NCBI GenBank assembly: GCA_945901795.1
Contig: CAMDLP010000010.1
Location: 1-64,000 of the forward strand
DNA length: 64,000 nt
Direction: 5' to 3'
From: Akkermansia muciniphila
GTDB lineage: Bacteria > Verrucomicrobiota > Verrucomicrobiia > Verrucomicrobiales > Akkermansiaceae
Position numbers and translations under genes: made by a program. Positions 37,005 to 47,233 of this stretch are shown here, piece by piece; the first letter of the stretch is position 1; each line of letters opens with the position of its first letter. The notes beneath the pieces are model-generated. The model was given only the letters and a program-made list of their open reading frames with translations. It did not search any database and was not told the DNA's origin.

Positions 37005-37505
37005 TTAGCGGTCGAGAATCGAGTTCCAATGTTCGAGATTGTCTTTCTGCGACTCGAACAAAGCGGTGGTGTCCTCGTGGATGGTGACGGAGTTGATCTT
37101 GTCGCCCTTGACGATCTTGTTCACCACGTCCTGGCCGGTGATGACCTCGCCGAAGACGGCGTGTTTGCCGTCAAGGTGTGGGGTCGGGAGGTGGGTGATG
37201 AAGAACTGGCTGCCGTTGGTGTTAGGTCCGGCGTTGGCCATGGAGAAGATGCCCGCCTTGTCGTGCTTGAGCGAGCGGTCGATCTCGTCGGCGAACTTGT
37301 AGCCGGGGCCGCCGGAGCCGGAGCCGGTCGGGTCGCCGCCTTGGACCATGAAATTGGCGATCACGCGGTGGAAGGCGACGCCGTCGTAGTAACCGCGCTT
37401 GGCGAGGTTGAGGAAATTGGAGCAGGTGACCGGGACTTGCGAGGCGAAGAGCCGGGCGTTGATGTCGCCGGCGGAGGTGTGGATGGTGATTTTGATGTCA
37501 GACAT
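37005..37505 (-). CDS. cyclophilin-type peptidylprolyl isomerase
   Basis: [30 protein letters not shown]...[24 protein letters not shown]. Confidence 0.95.
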   Translation of the reverse strand: MSDIKITIHTSAGDINARLFASQVPVTCSNFLNLAKRGYYDGVAFHRVIANFMVQGGDPTGSGSGGPGYKFADEIDRSLKHDKAGIFSMANAGPNTNGSQFFITHLPTPHLDGKHAVFGEVITGQDVVNKIVKGDKINSVTIHEDTTALFESQKDNLEHWNSILDR

Positions 37506-37542
37506 GGCCGGGAGGAAACACCGGATTCGGCCATCTGGCAAC

Positions 37543-38706
37543 TCATGCGTTCGCCAATACCCACGCGTATTCCCCGGCGATTTGTTCCTCGACCGGACGC
37601 TGCAAGTCATCCGGCAGCACGCCCCAAGTGTAGGTTTCGATCTCGTAATGCGGGCAGGCGGCGGGGTGGGATTTACGCCAGCGGAGCACCTCGGCCGTCT
37701 GGTCGCGGGTCGAGCGCAAGGGCGCGGCGGGCTCGGCATCGAGCGGGATGTGGAAATGGACCCGCATTTCCTCGAACGCCGCCGGATCAACCTCTCCGGT
37801 CGCGACCGCCGCGAAAAAGGCCGGCAGATCGATGAAGCGCCAGACCGGTCCATCAGGATGCAGGAGAAGAACTTGGTGGAAATAGACCGGCTCGTCGAAG
37901 GGGCGGATCGCCCGCAACGCCGCCGGGTCGCGCGGATCGAGCGCGAGCGCGCTGGACAGGTGGATCTTGGAAATCCGGATGCCGGCGGCGGTCAACGCGT
38001 CGAGTGATGCGCGGGCGGCGTCATATTCCAGCGCGAAGTGGCAGGCGTCGTAGTTCACACCGATGCGGCGGCGAATGATTTGCGGGTCCGGTGTCGCCGC
38101 GTGCAGGCGCTTAAAAAACGCCAGCGTCTCCGCCGTGTTTTCGAAATGCCCGAGCGGCTCCGGTTCGAGGCCGAGGTGGAAATCGTGACCGGTCTCCGCA
38201 GCCAGCGTTTCCAGCCAGCCCGCCAGTTCGATCAAATGTTGGAGAATCACCGCTTCATCCGCGGTGAAGGTTTTGTGAGATCCCGGCAAGGTGGAAACCG
38301 ACGCTCCCGTGCCGGGGCGGGCGATCGCCGCCAAGATCCGGAACAGATCCTTGGTGTAATCGACCCGCGCCCGCTCCGTCCAATCCGGTTTGAAGACCTG
38401 CTCCTTCACCCGCGTGCCGTGGAAACTGCCGTAAGGAAAGCCGTTGATCGTGAAAACATAGGTGTTCGTTTCCGCCAGCCAGTCCTTGAACTCCGCCAGA
38501 TTTCCGCCCGCCAAAAGCTCTCGCGCCGCCACCGCCGAGAGCCGCAGCCCGATGGCGAACGCCTCCTCGGCCCCTAACGAGCCAGCCGCCCGCAGCCGGT
38601 CGCGCACCGCCAGGACATGGGTGCCCAGCGCCGCGAAGGTCTCCGCCCAGGTTTCCGCCGGGTGGATGTTCGTGCAGTAGGAGAGGTGGGATTGGTGGAA
38701 TTTCAT
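37543..38706 (-). CDS. eboE: EboE-like TIM-barrel protein
   Basis: [27 protein letters not shown]...[23 protein letters not shown]...[21 protein letters not shown]. Confidence 0.75.
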   Translation of the reverse strand: MKFHQSHLSYCTNIHPAETWAETFAALGTHVLAVRDRLRAAGSLGAEEAFAIGLRLSAVAARELLAGGNLAEFKDWLAETNTYVFTINGFPYGSFHGTRVKEQVFKPDWTERARVDYTKDLFRILAAIARPGTGASVSTLPGSHKTFTADEAVILQHLIELAGWLETLAAETGHDFHLGLEPEPLGHFENTAETLAFFKRLHAATPDPQIIRRRIGVNYDACHFALEYDAARASLDALTAAGIRISKIHLSSALALDPRDPAALRAIRPFDEPVYFHQVLLLHPDGPVWRFIDLPAFFAAVATGEVDPAAFEEMRVHFHIPLDAEPAAPLRSTRDQTAEVLRWRKSHPAACPHYEIETYTWGVLPDDLQRPVEEQIAGEYAWVLANA

Positions 38707-38738
38707 TCGGGAGGGTTGGTGCCGGAGTGCGGGTTCCT

Positions 38739-38772
38739 TTCGGACTGCGGGGACATGTCCCCGCTTTCCGAA
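38739..38772. repeat. intergenic palindromic element
   Basis: TTCGGA-ct-GCGGGGACATGTCCCCGC-tt-TCCGAA (18-bp perfect core). Confidence 0.85.
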
Positions 38773-38794
38773 GGTTTCTCATCTGGCGCGCTCA

Positions 38795-39592
38795 TCACAC
38801 GAACTTTGATGACTGGCTGAGGAACCGCCGCGGGTTTCGGTAGATGATCTGCTCGATCTGCTCCGCGGTGTGCTTGCGGCGTTTCATTTCCAGCGCGCAC
38901 TTGGGCACGGCGAGGGGGTCGGAGTGGCCCCAGTCGCAGGCGGAGTTCATCCACAGCCGCTCGGTGCCGTAGATTTCGAGCATGTCGATGGCGCGGTTCG
39001 GCGTGCACTTGCTTTCCGGATAGAGCGTCATGCCGGCCCAGTAGCCGGCGTCGAGCACGTGGGAAATCGTGTGCTCCTCGACGTGGTCGATGATGACTTT
39101 CCCGCGGTCGAGTTTGGAAAACGAGGCGAGCGAGTCGAGGATCAGTCGGGTGCCCTTGAGCTTGTCCTCAAGATGCGGCGTGTGGATCAGGATCGGTAAA
39201 TCACGGTCGAGCGCGAGCTGCACGTGCTCTTCGAAAATCGCCAGCTCGTTGCGGGTGTTCTTGTTCAGCCCGATTTCCCCGATGCCTAACACCGTCGGGC
39301 AATCGAGGAACTGCGGGATCAGGCTCATCACCTCGCGGGCGAATCCCGGATCGTCGGCTTCCTTCGGGTTGATGCAGAGCCACGAGTAATGCTTGATGCC
39401 GTATTTCGCCGCGCGCTTCGGCTCGTACTCGGTGAGCTGGCGGAAATAGTCGTGAAAGCCATCGGCGGACGAGCGGTCGAAGCCGGCCCAGAAGGCGGGT
39501 TCGCAAATCGCCTCGCAGCCGGCGAGCGCGAGTTTCTCGTAGTCGTCGGTGGTCCGGCTGACCATGTGGGCGTGGGGCTCGATGTATTTCAC
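38795..39592 (-). CDS. TatD-like metal-dependent hydrolase (EboB-like)
   Basis: [35 protein letters not shown]...[11 protein letters not shown]...LIHTPH. Confidence 0.75.
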   Translation of the reverse strand: MKYIEPHAHMVSRTTDDYEKLALAGCEAICEPAFWAGFDRSSADGFHDYFRQLTEYEPKRAAKYGIKHYSWLCINPKEADDPGFAREVMSLIPQFLDCPTVLGIGEIGLNKNTRNELAIFEEHVQLALDRDLPILIHTPHLEDKLKGTRLILDSLASFSKLDRGKVIIDHVEEHTISHVLDAGYWAGMTLYPESKCTPNRAIDMLEIYGTERLWMNSACDWGHSDPLAVPKCALEMKRRKHTAEQIEQIIYRNPRRFLSQSSKFV

Positions 39593-39855
39593 AGGGATGG
39601 CGGCGCTCCGGTGGCGCCTTGGAAGGGCGCGGTTTGGGGGAGATCGGTGGTGTGGTCCGAGAAGGATTCCAAGACCGCTTTCGCGCGGTCGGGGCGCTCG
39701 GAGGCTAGGATTGGCAGCGCGGTTTTCAAGGCGGCGAGGCGGTAGTCGTCCTCGCCCGGATGGCGGTCGATCCGGTCGAGAAACGCGGCGAGGTTGATGA
39801 GCATGTGACGCGCATCGATGAATTGGAGGTCGAGGAGTTCCTGCTTGCTCGGCAT
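39589..39855 (-). CDS. small hypothetical protein coupled to the TatD-like gene
   Basis: [47 protein letters not shown] overlap with the next gene. Confidence 0.65.
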   Translation of the reverse strand: MPSKQELLDLQFIDARHMLINLAAFLDRIDRHPGEDDYRLAALKTALPILASERPDRAKAVLESFSDHTTDLPQTAPFQGATGAPPSL

Positions 39856-39938
39856 GCGCGGACTTTATGAGGGGATTTTCAAATTCCCATCCCGAAAAGC
39901 AGGGGATTTGATCACGGCTTGCTAGCCGGACTGGGATC

Positions 39939-40910
39939 GTGTGTGCTGCCGCCGTGTTTGCGACATACGTGCATGATTTGAATCCGGTGGCGCTGCCGAT
40001 TTACGGCGGGCTGGCGCTGAGGTGGTATGGGCTGGCCTATCTGGCGGGTTTCGTCGCGGGTTTCCTGTTGCTGCGGAACCTGGCGCAGCGCGGATTGTGG
40101 GTGATGAAACCGGAAAAAGTCGGCGACTTCATCGCGGCCTGCGCGTTATTCGGCGTGTTCCTGGGCGGGCGGCTGGGGTATATCTTTTTCTATCAAATCC
40201 CGAAGGCCGGGTGGGAAGGTCTGGCGCACGACCCGCTGCTGGTTTTGCGCGTGTGGGAAGGCGGGATGGCCAGTCACGGCGGGATTCTCGGGCTGGCGGT
40301 CTTTACCTGGGTTTATGCGAAGAAGCATAAAGTCTCATGGGCTGGCTTGGCGGACGGCTTGTGCGTGGTCGGGCCGGTCGGGCTGTTCTTCGGGCGGGTG
40401 GCGAATTTCATCAACGGCGAGCTCTACGGCCGGGTCGCGAACGGCGTGCCGTGGGCGGTCAAGTTTCCGCAGTCGCTGGCTCAGGAGTCGGATGAAACGC
40501 AGGCGATCGCGTGGCAGGCCTGCACCCGCATGGACCCCTCGCTGGCGGATGCGAAAACGCTCGATCCGCTGATCGCCGCCGCCCGCGAAAACCCGCAGAT
40601 CTCAAACATCCTCGGGCAATACCTCCAGCCGCGGCATCCGTCGCAGATTTACGAGGCCTTGCTGGAAGGCGCGCTGCTTTTCGCGATTCTGTGGATCGCG
40701 CGCTTGCGATTTTCCAAAGCTCCGGCGGGCCTGATCACCGGCTTGTTTTTTGCGCTCTACGCGGTTTTCCGGATTCTCGGCGAGCAATTCCGCGAGCCGG
40801 ACGCCGCGATGGTCGGCTTTCTCACCAAGGGGCAGTTCTTCTCGTTCTTCATGTTCCTCTTCGCGGCGCTGTTCTTCGGCTATGCGTGGAGGGCGAGGAG
40901 AGTTGAGTGA
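39939..40910 (+). CDS. lgt: prolipoprotein diacylglyceryl transferase
   Basis: [18 protein letters not shown]...[11 protein letters not shown]...[15 protein letters not shown]...[13 protein letters not shown]. Confidence 0.95.
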   Translation: MCAAAVFATYVHDLNPVALPIYGGLALRWYGLAYLAGFVAGFLLLRNLAQRGLWVMKPEKVGDFIAACALFGVFLGGRLGYIFFYQIPKAGWEGLAHDPLLVLRVWEGGMASHGGILGLAVFTWVYAKKHKVSWAGLADGLCVVGPVGLFFGRVANFINGELYGRVANGVPWAVKFPQSLAQESDETQAIAWQACTRMDPSLADAKTLDPLIAAARENPQISNILGQYLQPRHPSQIYEALLEGALLFAILWIARLRFSKAPAGLITGLFFALYAVFRILGEQFREPDAAMVGFLTKGQFFSFFMFLFAALFFGYAWRARRVE

Positions 40911-40918
40911 CTATCATA

Positions 40919-41026
40919 GTGGCTGGCGCGTCTCGCGCCGGACCGTTGCGGAGGCGTCTCGCCCCGCGCAGCTCCCATCCGGGCGAGACGCCCGGACAAC
41001 GGACTGGAGCGAGACGCTCCAGCTAC
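40919..41026. repeat. four-hairpin REP/BIME-like element, two inverted halves, loop GTCTC
   Basis: GGCGC(GTCTC)GCGCC; GGC(GTCTC)GCC; CCGGGC(GAGAC)GCCCGG; CTGGAGC(GAGAC)GCTCCAG; CTAC at 41023 (GTAG on - strand). Confidence 0.9.
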
Positions 41027-41035
41027 TATCACCAC

Positions 41036-42055
41036 CTACTGAAACATTTCCTGCGCGGTGTAGGCCATGCCGATCGCCGCCGCCGCATCGCCGCCGACCG
41101 CCCATTCGAACTGGGTCGTGATGACGTTCGGGTCGAGCGGGCTGTGGCGGTAAACCGGCCAAGCGCGGTCGGCGAAACCTTCCTCGATCCACGCCAAGTA
41201 TTGGTCGCGGAACGAGGCTTCCGCCAAGCCGCCGCCGATGACGACTAGGCCGGGATCGAGCGTGCGGACCATGTCGGCGATGGCGTAGCCGAGGATGAAT
41301 CCCTGTTGTTTGAAAATTTGCACCGCGAGCGGGTCCCCATTTTCGGCGAAATCGCGGAGCTTGAAGGCCTTTTCCTCCACCGGCGCGGTGTCTTGATTGA
41401 GCGCGTGGTCGGCCCATTCCGGCTTGGCCAGTTCGAGCCGCAGGCGGCGGCGGAGCGCGACGAGTGAGACCCATGCTTCGGCACAGCCTTTGAGGCCGCA
41501 GGAGCAAATTGGCAGTTCGCCATCGTCCTCGCGGAACGGCACGCTGATGTGGCCGACTTCCAGCGCGAGGCCGTTCGTGCCCTCGTAGCAGCGGCCGCCG
41601 GGGAGCACGAAGCCGCCACCCAGGCCGGTGCCCGGAGCGACCAATAACAGACTGCCTAGGTGCTTGCGGCGGAGCGCGTATTCGCCGATCGCGGCGGCGT
41701 TGCAGTCGTTGGTCATGTGGACCGGCACGCCGCTGCGGGCGGAAAATTTCCCCTGGATGTCGGTGCCGACCCAGTCTTCACCGAGATTCGCGCGGCCCCA
41801 GATGACGCCATCGCTGCTAGGCGCGGGCACGTCCAAGCCGATGCCGGCGATGGCGCCGCGGTCGATGCCGGCTCCGGCGGCGAGTTGGTCGAGCGCGCTA
41901 TCGAGTTGGCCGAAAGTCGCTTCGTAGCCGTTTTTGACCAAGCTGCGGACCTCGACCAGCGGCCCGGTTTGCTCGGTGTGATGATTGACCAGAACGGCCT
42001 TGACCGTGGTGCCGCCGATGTCGAGGCCAGCGTAATAGGAGGATTCGTTTGCCAT
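41036..42055 (-). CDS. ROK family sugar kinase
   Basis: YYAGLDIGGTTVKAVLV...NDCNAAAIGEY...APGTGLGGGFVLPG...CSCGLKGCAEAWVS. Confidence 0.92.
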   Translation of the reverse strand: MANESSYYAGLDIGGTTVKAVLVNHHTEQTGPLVEVRSLVKNGYEATFGQLDSALDQLAAGAGIDRGAIAGIGLDVPAPSSDGVIWGRANLGEDWVGTDIQGKFSARSGVPVHMTNDCNAAAIGEYALRRKHLGSLLLVAPGTGLGGGFVLPGGRCYEGTNGLALEVGHISVPFREDDGELPICSCGLKGCAEAWVSLVALRRRLRLELAKPEWADHALNQDTAPVEEKAFKLRDFAENGDPLAVQIFKQQGFILGYAIADMVRTLDPGLVVIGGGLAEASFRDQYLAWIEEGFADRAWPVYRHSPLDPNVITTQFEWAVGGDAAAAIGMAYTAQEMFQ

Positions 42056-42192
42056 GCGAGTAAGCTGTTTTCCGGGCGGCGGAGTGTCAAGGACTTGGGG
42101 GGCGCGCGGTTTCGACTTTTTCGCCATTCCCGCAAATTGAATTCGCAGTCTTCGTTCTTTCCCTCCGGTCCGGGCTTGGATAGATTCCGGGC

Positions 42193-42468
42193 ATGACTGC
42201 TTTGTCAGATCATTTGTTCTGGGATGTGGACAGGTCATGCGTCGATCCGGTAGGCCACGCGGCGTGGCTCGCGAAACGCGTGCTGGAGCACGGCCGGTGG
42301 AGTGACTGGCAAATTCTCATCGCTCATTATGGGAAACCGGAACTTGCCGGTCTTGTCACCGGCCTTCGCAGTTTGGAGCCGCGTGCGTTTGCCTTTTGTT
42401 GCGCTTGGTTTCAACTTCCGCCCTCTTCTTTCCGATGCTCCGCTTCGATGCCATCCCGGAACCCGTGA
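42193..42468 (+). CDS. DUF6922-like protein, putative antitoxin partner
   Basis: LFWDVDRSCVDPVGHAAWLAKRVLEHGRWSDWQILIAHYGKPELAGLVTGLRSL. Confidence 0.6.
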   Translation: MTALSDHLFWDVDRSCVDPVGHAAWLAKRVLEHGRWSDWQILIAHYGKPELAGLVTGLRSLEPRAFAFCCAWFQLPPSSFRCSASMPSRNP

Positions 42469-42671
42469 GCACGCTGCTCGCCCGTCTGGCTGCTGATGAG
42501 GGCTTGCGGGATTTCGCGCGGGGCGGGGGCACTTCGCTGGCGCTGCGCTTTGGACACCGCTGGTCGGTGGATTTGGACTTTTTCACGATCCAGGAATTTT
42601 CGCCTGAAGAGCTGTTTCAACGGCGGGAGCTGGTCAAGGCGAGAGCGCGTGAAGCGGTCGCCGGGCTTTGA
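42435..42671 (+). pseudogene. truncated AbiEii-like nucleotidyltransferase
   Basis: ALRFGHRWSVDLDFFTIQEFSPEELFQ: the GGTSLALRxGHRxSxDLDFF motif is present but the ORF stops after 78 aa. Confidence 0.65.
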
Positions 42672-42752
42672 ACCAGGCGATGCGCGCGGGCGAAATTTCA
42701 CGCCCGCCTTGCCATGGGGGGCGGGAGGCGTATGTTCGCCGCTGAGTCTGAC

Positions 42753-43952
42753 ATGACGCCGTTTTTGAGGAAAATTCTGGGGATGAACTGGGTGCTCGTA
42801 CTGGTGATGTACGGGCTTCTTATTTTCGGCGTGTTCATGATCGAGAGTGCCGCGCGGCACGTGTCGATGACCAGGGAGAATCTCGCGCAGTTCGGCAGCG
42901 CGGGTGTTTATTTCGCCTCGAAGCAGAAGACGTTCATCCTGATCGGGAGCATCGTTTATTTCGTCGCGGCGTTCATCGACTACCGCTGGATCCGCTGGTT
43001 AGGGATTCCGTTTTACGTGGTGAGCATGGGGCTGATGATCGTGGCGATGCAGCAGGATGACTCGGTGCACCAGTTGAAGATCGGTGGACTTTCCTTCCAG
43101 CCCGCGCAGCTTGGGATCACCTCGGGGATTCTGCTGATCGCTTGGCTGGTGCAGGATTTGCCGAAAATCCACCGCTGGTTTGGCGCGCCGTTCATCCGCA
43201 TCGGGATCATCGGGTTGGTGGCAGTGGTGCCGTTTTTGATGGTGATGAAAATGGGGGATATGGGTTCGGCGCTGGTCTGGATCCCGGTGGCGATCGTGGC
43301 GCTGCTGATCGGCGGCATTCCATTCCGTTATCTAACGTGCATGGCTTTTCTCGGCGCGGGGATCATTCCGCTGCTGTATTTCGTCGCCCTTCCCTTGGTT
43401 TCCAAACGCGGCCCGGAGCGGATTGACGTCTGGCTGCGCATGATGCAGGGCCGCGAGGTGGACATCAACGGCGACGCCTACGCGCCTCACAACGTCTCAA
43501 TGGCCATCGGCAAGGCGAGCTGGAAGGGGGTTGGCTACAAGGCGACCGCGGAGCAGGGATCGCTGCACGCCAAGGGCTTCATCCCGCGGGAGACCGCCCA
43601 CAACGATTACATCTTCGGCGTCATTGGTGAGGAGCTCGGATTTCGCGGCAGTTTGCTGCTGCTCACGGCCTTCGCGCTGCTTCTCGTGCAAGGGCTTTTC
43701 ATCGCGTTTTACAGCCGTGACGTGTCCGGGCGATTGCTGGTGTGCCTAGTCGTGGCGTTGTTTTTCGCGCACGTTTTCGAGAGCATCGGGATGTGCGTGC
43801 TGATCATGCCGATCACCGGGATTCCGCTGCCGCTGGTAAGTTACTCGGGCACCTTCGTGGTGATCTGCATGTTCCTGCTAGGTTTGGTGCAGAGCGTTTG
43901 GATTCACCGGCACCGGAGGCCGCAGCTTCAAACCGAACAGGCTAACGCGTGA
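42753..43952 (+). CDS. rodA: FtsW/RodA/SpoVE family SEDS protein
   Basis: KAxAEQGSLHAKGFIPRETAHNDYIFGVIGEELGF...MPITGIPLPLVSYSGTFV. Confidence 0.9.
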   Translation: MTPFLRKILGMNWVLVLVMYGLLIFGVFMIESAARHVSMTRENLAQFGSAGVYFASKQKTFILIGSIVYFVAAFIDYRWIRWLGIPFYVVSMGLMIVAMQQDDSVHQLKIGGLSFQPAQLGITSGILLIAWLVQDLPKIHRWFGAPFIRIGIIGLVAVVPFLMVMKMGDMGSALVWIPVAIVALLIGGIPFRYLTCMAFLGAGIIPLLYFVALPLVSKRGPERIDVWLRMMQGREVDINGDAYAPHNVSMAIGKASWKGVGYKATAEQGSLHAKGFIPRETAHNDYIFGVIGEELGFRGSLLLLTAFALLLVQGLFIAFYSRDVSGRLLVCLVVALFFAHVFESIGMCVLIMPITGIPLPLVSYSGTFVVICMFLLGLVQSVWIHRHRRPQLQTEQANA

Positions 43953-43957
43953 TGCCA

Positions 43958-45268
43958 TCAGGCACCGCGTCTGAGCAAACGGCTGGCTCCGGCAAACAGA
44001 ACCAGCGTGACGAGCGCGAACGCGGGGACCTGCCAGAAAAACGCCGCGCGCAACGCCGCGCCCGGCGGATGATCCGGGAAATGCGCCAGCAGCCGCGAGA
44101 AACCCAGGCTGAAGAGCCCGTAGCCGAGGTTGAATGCCAGACCTTTGACCGAGAGCACGGTGGCGCGTCTGGCGGAATCCGCCAGGCCATGCAGCGCCCG
44201 GCTGACCGTGAAACCGAGGTAACCGAGCGTGGTCATCAGCAGCATCGCGGGCAGCAATCCGAAATGCGGCCAGGCGGGAACGAGCGCGGTTAGTCCGATC
44301 AGGGAGATCCCTGCTGCGATCCCGAGATTGGTCAGCGTGCCGAAGCGGTTGTTGAGATTTTTCGCGATGCCCGGCACGAACCAGCCGAGCACGCCGATCG
44401 CCGCGCCGATGAAGCCGAAGCTCCATTCCGGCAGCTCGATGAGCCGGTAGTAACTGCTGGTTAGAGTGGCGAAATTCCTGACGATCGAATCGATCACGAG
44501 TCCGCTGACCACCACGACCAAAGTCCGCGGGTTGGTGAAAACCCAGCGCGCGGTCTCCACCGTCAACTTCCAAGCGTTCTGGCAGGAATTTTCGACGCCC
44601 GTGACGCAGGCATTCTTGCCTGTTCTTCCCGCCGCGCCCGGCGGCTCGACCATCCGCAGGGTGATCCACAAGCAGACGAGCGCCTGGCACAGCACGACCG
44701 CGACGGGCAGGCGGTGGGCGACCTCGTGCGAGAGTTGGAAGCCCGCGGGCAGCAAGCGGTTCAGCGGCTCCGGGTCATAGATCAAGCCGCCGAGCACCAT
44801 CGCGACGACGAAGCCAACCGAGCGCCAGCGCATGGTGGTGGCGAGCAGCCTGTCCCACGAGTCCGCCCGCCCGCTTTCCGGCAGGGAATCGTAGGCCAGC
44901 GCCTCATCCGCGCCGCTGACGCAGGCTTCGGATAGACCGGAAAGCACCCGGTTCAAGACGCACAAGGCGATCAAAACCACCCCGCCGTCGCGAGGGGCGA
45001 GCAGCAGACAGAGCATTTCCAACACCATCAGCCCCGCCGCGGTGACGAGCAGTTTCTTCCGCCCGAGCGTGTCGGCGAGCGCCCCCGAGGGGACTTCGAA
45101 CAGCAGGATCGTCGTCGCCCAGATCAGGTTGAGTAGGACGAATTGGTCGAGCGTCAACCCGAGGTCGAGAAACAGGATCGCCAGCACCGGATAGTAGGCG
45201 CGGGCGTTGTAAAACACCGTGAAGATCGTGAAGCGCCGGGAATTTCCAGATAGATCGGCGGCGGGCAT
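43958..45268 (-). CDS. MFS transporter
   Basis: FEVPSGALADTLGRKKLL; 12-TM pattern. Confidence 0.85.
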   Translation of the reverse strand: MPAADLSGNSRRFTIFTVFYNARAYYPVLAILFLDLGLTLDQFVLLNLIWATTILLFEVPSGALADTLGRKKLLVTAAGLMVLEMLCLLLAPRDGGVVLIALCVLNRVLSGLSEACVSGADEALAYDSLPESGRADSWDRLLATTMRWRSVGFVVAMVLGGLIYDPEPLNRLLPAGFQLSHEVAHRLPVAVVLCQALVCLWITLRMVEPPGAAGRTGKNACVTGVENSCQNAWKLTVETARWVFTNPRTLVVVVSGLVIDSIVRNFATLTSSYYRLIELPEWSFGFIGAAIGVLGWFVPGIAKNLNNRFGTLTNLGIAAGISLIGLTALVPAWPHFGLLPAMLLMTTLGYLGFTVSRALHGLADSARRATVLSVKGLAFNLGYGLFSLGFSRLLAHFPDHPPGAALRAAFFWQVPAFALVTLVLFAGASRLLRRGA

Positions 45269-45339
45269 GCGAGGGATTTACCAGACGCGGCCCGCCCCCG
45301 GAAGTGAAACCCGGAAAGCGTTTTGCCGGCTGGAAAGTG

Positions 45340-45360
45340 TCCCGGCTGCCTCAGCCGGGA
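45340..45360. repeat. palindromic hairpin, GYCTC-loop class
   Basis: TCCCGGCT(GCCTC)AGCCGGGA. Confidence 0.8.
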
Positions 45361-45643
45361 GCGGACTCTCGGAATCCGACCGGGACAGGGTCCGTGGATT
45401 TTCTCCGGACACCCGGGAGACGGTGCTTGGCGGCGTTGTAGTCTTCAGAGTCGAGTGAGTGGCGAATCACCTTGCCTGCCACCTTGGCGGAGGCTTAGTA
45501 ATTGCCACCCCGATGACGGACGAGACACGGAACCTTGGACTTACTGAATTGTGCCTTTTGTTGCATGGCGTGGCAGCTTGTTGCAGCGAAGGGATGCATT
45601 TTCGGTATGCATTTGGCAGCGTGAATCGCCGCAATCCCATATG

Positions 45644-45716
<73 letters not shown>

Positions 45717-45963
45717 CCTTGCAATCAATGGCTTATGGAGATTTTTAACGACGCGCTTTCCGTGCTAGGGCAATTGTAGGCCATTATTTGAGCCCCTTTC
45801 ACATGAAAAGTTACGGATTTGAGTCCCATGCTCTAGCAGCTTCGTTGGGGCCGATCCTCAAGCCGTCCGATCAACTCCAGCCCCGGGAATGCCCGGAAAT
45901 GCATGGAGCCTCCTTACCACGCCACCTGCGATCCCAAGGCTGCGATGAGTCACCGCCTACCTA

Positions 45964-46015
45964 GTAATATCGGCGCTCGACGACATGGCAGCATGTGGTA
46001 GAACGCCGATATTAC
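45964..46015. repeat. inverted repeat (12-bp arms)
   Basis: GTAATATCGGCG ... CGCCGATATTAC. Confidence 0.85.
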
Positions 46016-46053
46016 AACTTATCGTAGTTCGCCGACTTGGCTATTGTTGCCGC

Positions 46054-46205
46054 ATGGAAGTTCAAAGTGTCCGCGAGTTGGCCGCCGTGATTCGCAGTTT
46101 CCCCCGGGAAAAAGGATGGAGCCGATGGCGTGCGGATGGGCACGCGCGAACGAGATGGTAAGCGCCTCGGATTCTCTTATGAACCCACCTGGCTGGAATC
46201 GCCGC
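46054..46205 (+). pseudogene. probable hipBA toxin-antitoxin relic
   Basis: MEVQSVRELAAVIRSFPREKGWS (HipB-like N-term) truncated at 46161; overlapping other-frame GKRLGFSYEPTWLESP resembles the HipA N-terminal 'L.F.Y...WL.SP' motif. Confidence 0.4.
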
Positions 46206-46371
46206 GCCGGCATCGTCATCCTGTTCCAAATCGCCGCAGTGGATGTGATTATGGACCGGCGTCTGAGCCGGGCCTTCCTTGCGTTCATCACGCAGTGATA
46301 CCAATGTGTCGCCTCCTGCAATTATGATTTTGCCGGGAATGCGCTTTTCCTCTCGTCAGCGGCGATTGTGA

Positions 46372-46806
<435 letters not shown>

Positions 46807-46831
46807 TCGCAGACGGTTTTCAAACTCTACG

Positions 46832-46868
46832 ACCAATGGTTTTCCACAGGGAGACCATTGGTTTTTTT
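46832..46868 (+). terminator. Rho-independent terminator after glnB
   Basis: ACCAATGGT...ACCATTGGT with TTTTTTT. Confidence 0.85.
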
Positions 46869-46906
46869 GTCATTGCGAGTTGGCGGAGGGAATCATTTTT
46901 AACGGC

Positions 46907-47233
46907 ATGCCGAATTGGGAAAACACGGTGGGGCGGGTGAGAGTGTGTGGGACGATTGAAGGCGTTTCGTTCCTGCTGCTGATGGGCGTGGCGATGCCGC
47001 TGAAGTATTTCGCAGACATGCCGACTGCGGTGAAATGGCCCGGATGGATTCACGGAATCCTGTTCATCGTTTATTGCCTGACGATTCTGATGGCCTTGGT
47101 GAACGGGCGGCTGTCGTTTGGAAAATCGGTGCTGGCCTTCGTGGCCGCGCTGCTGCCGTTCGGGCCGTTGCTGATCGACCGGATTCTCGCCAAGGACGAG
47201 GCGAGGGAAGTCTCGGACCGCGGAATTTCCTAG
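46907..47233 (+). CDS. DUF3817-family membrane protein
   Basis: RVCGTIEGVSFLLLMGVAMPLKYFADMPTAVKWPGWIHGILFIVYC. Confidence 0.85.
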   Translation: MPNWENTVGRVRVCGTIEGVSFLLLMGVAMPLKYFADMPTAVKWPGWIHGILFIVYCLTILMALVNGRLSFGKSVLAFVAALLPFGPLLIDRILAKDEAREVSDRGIS

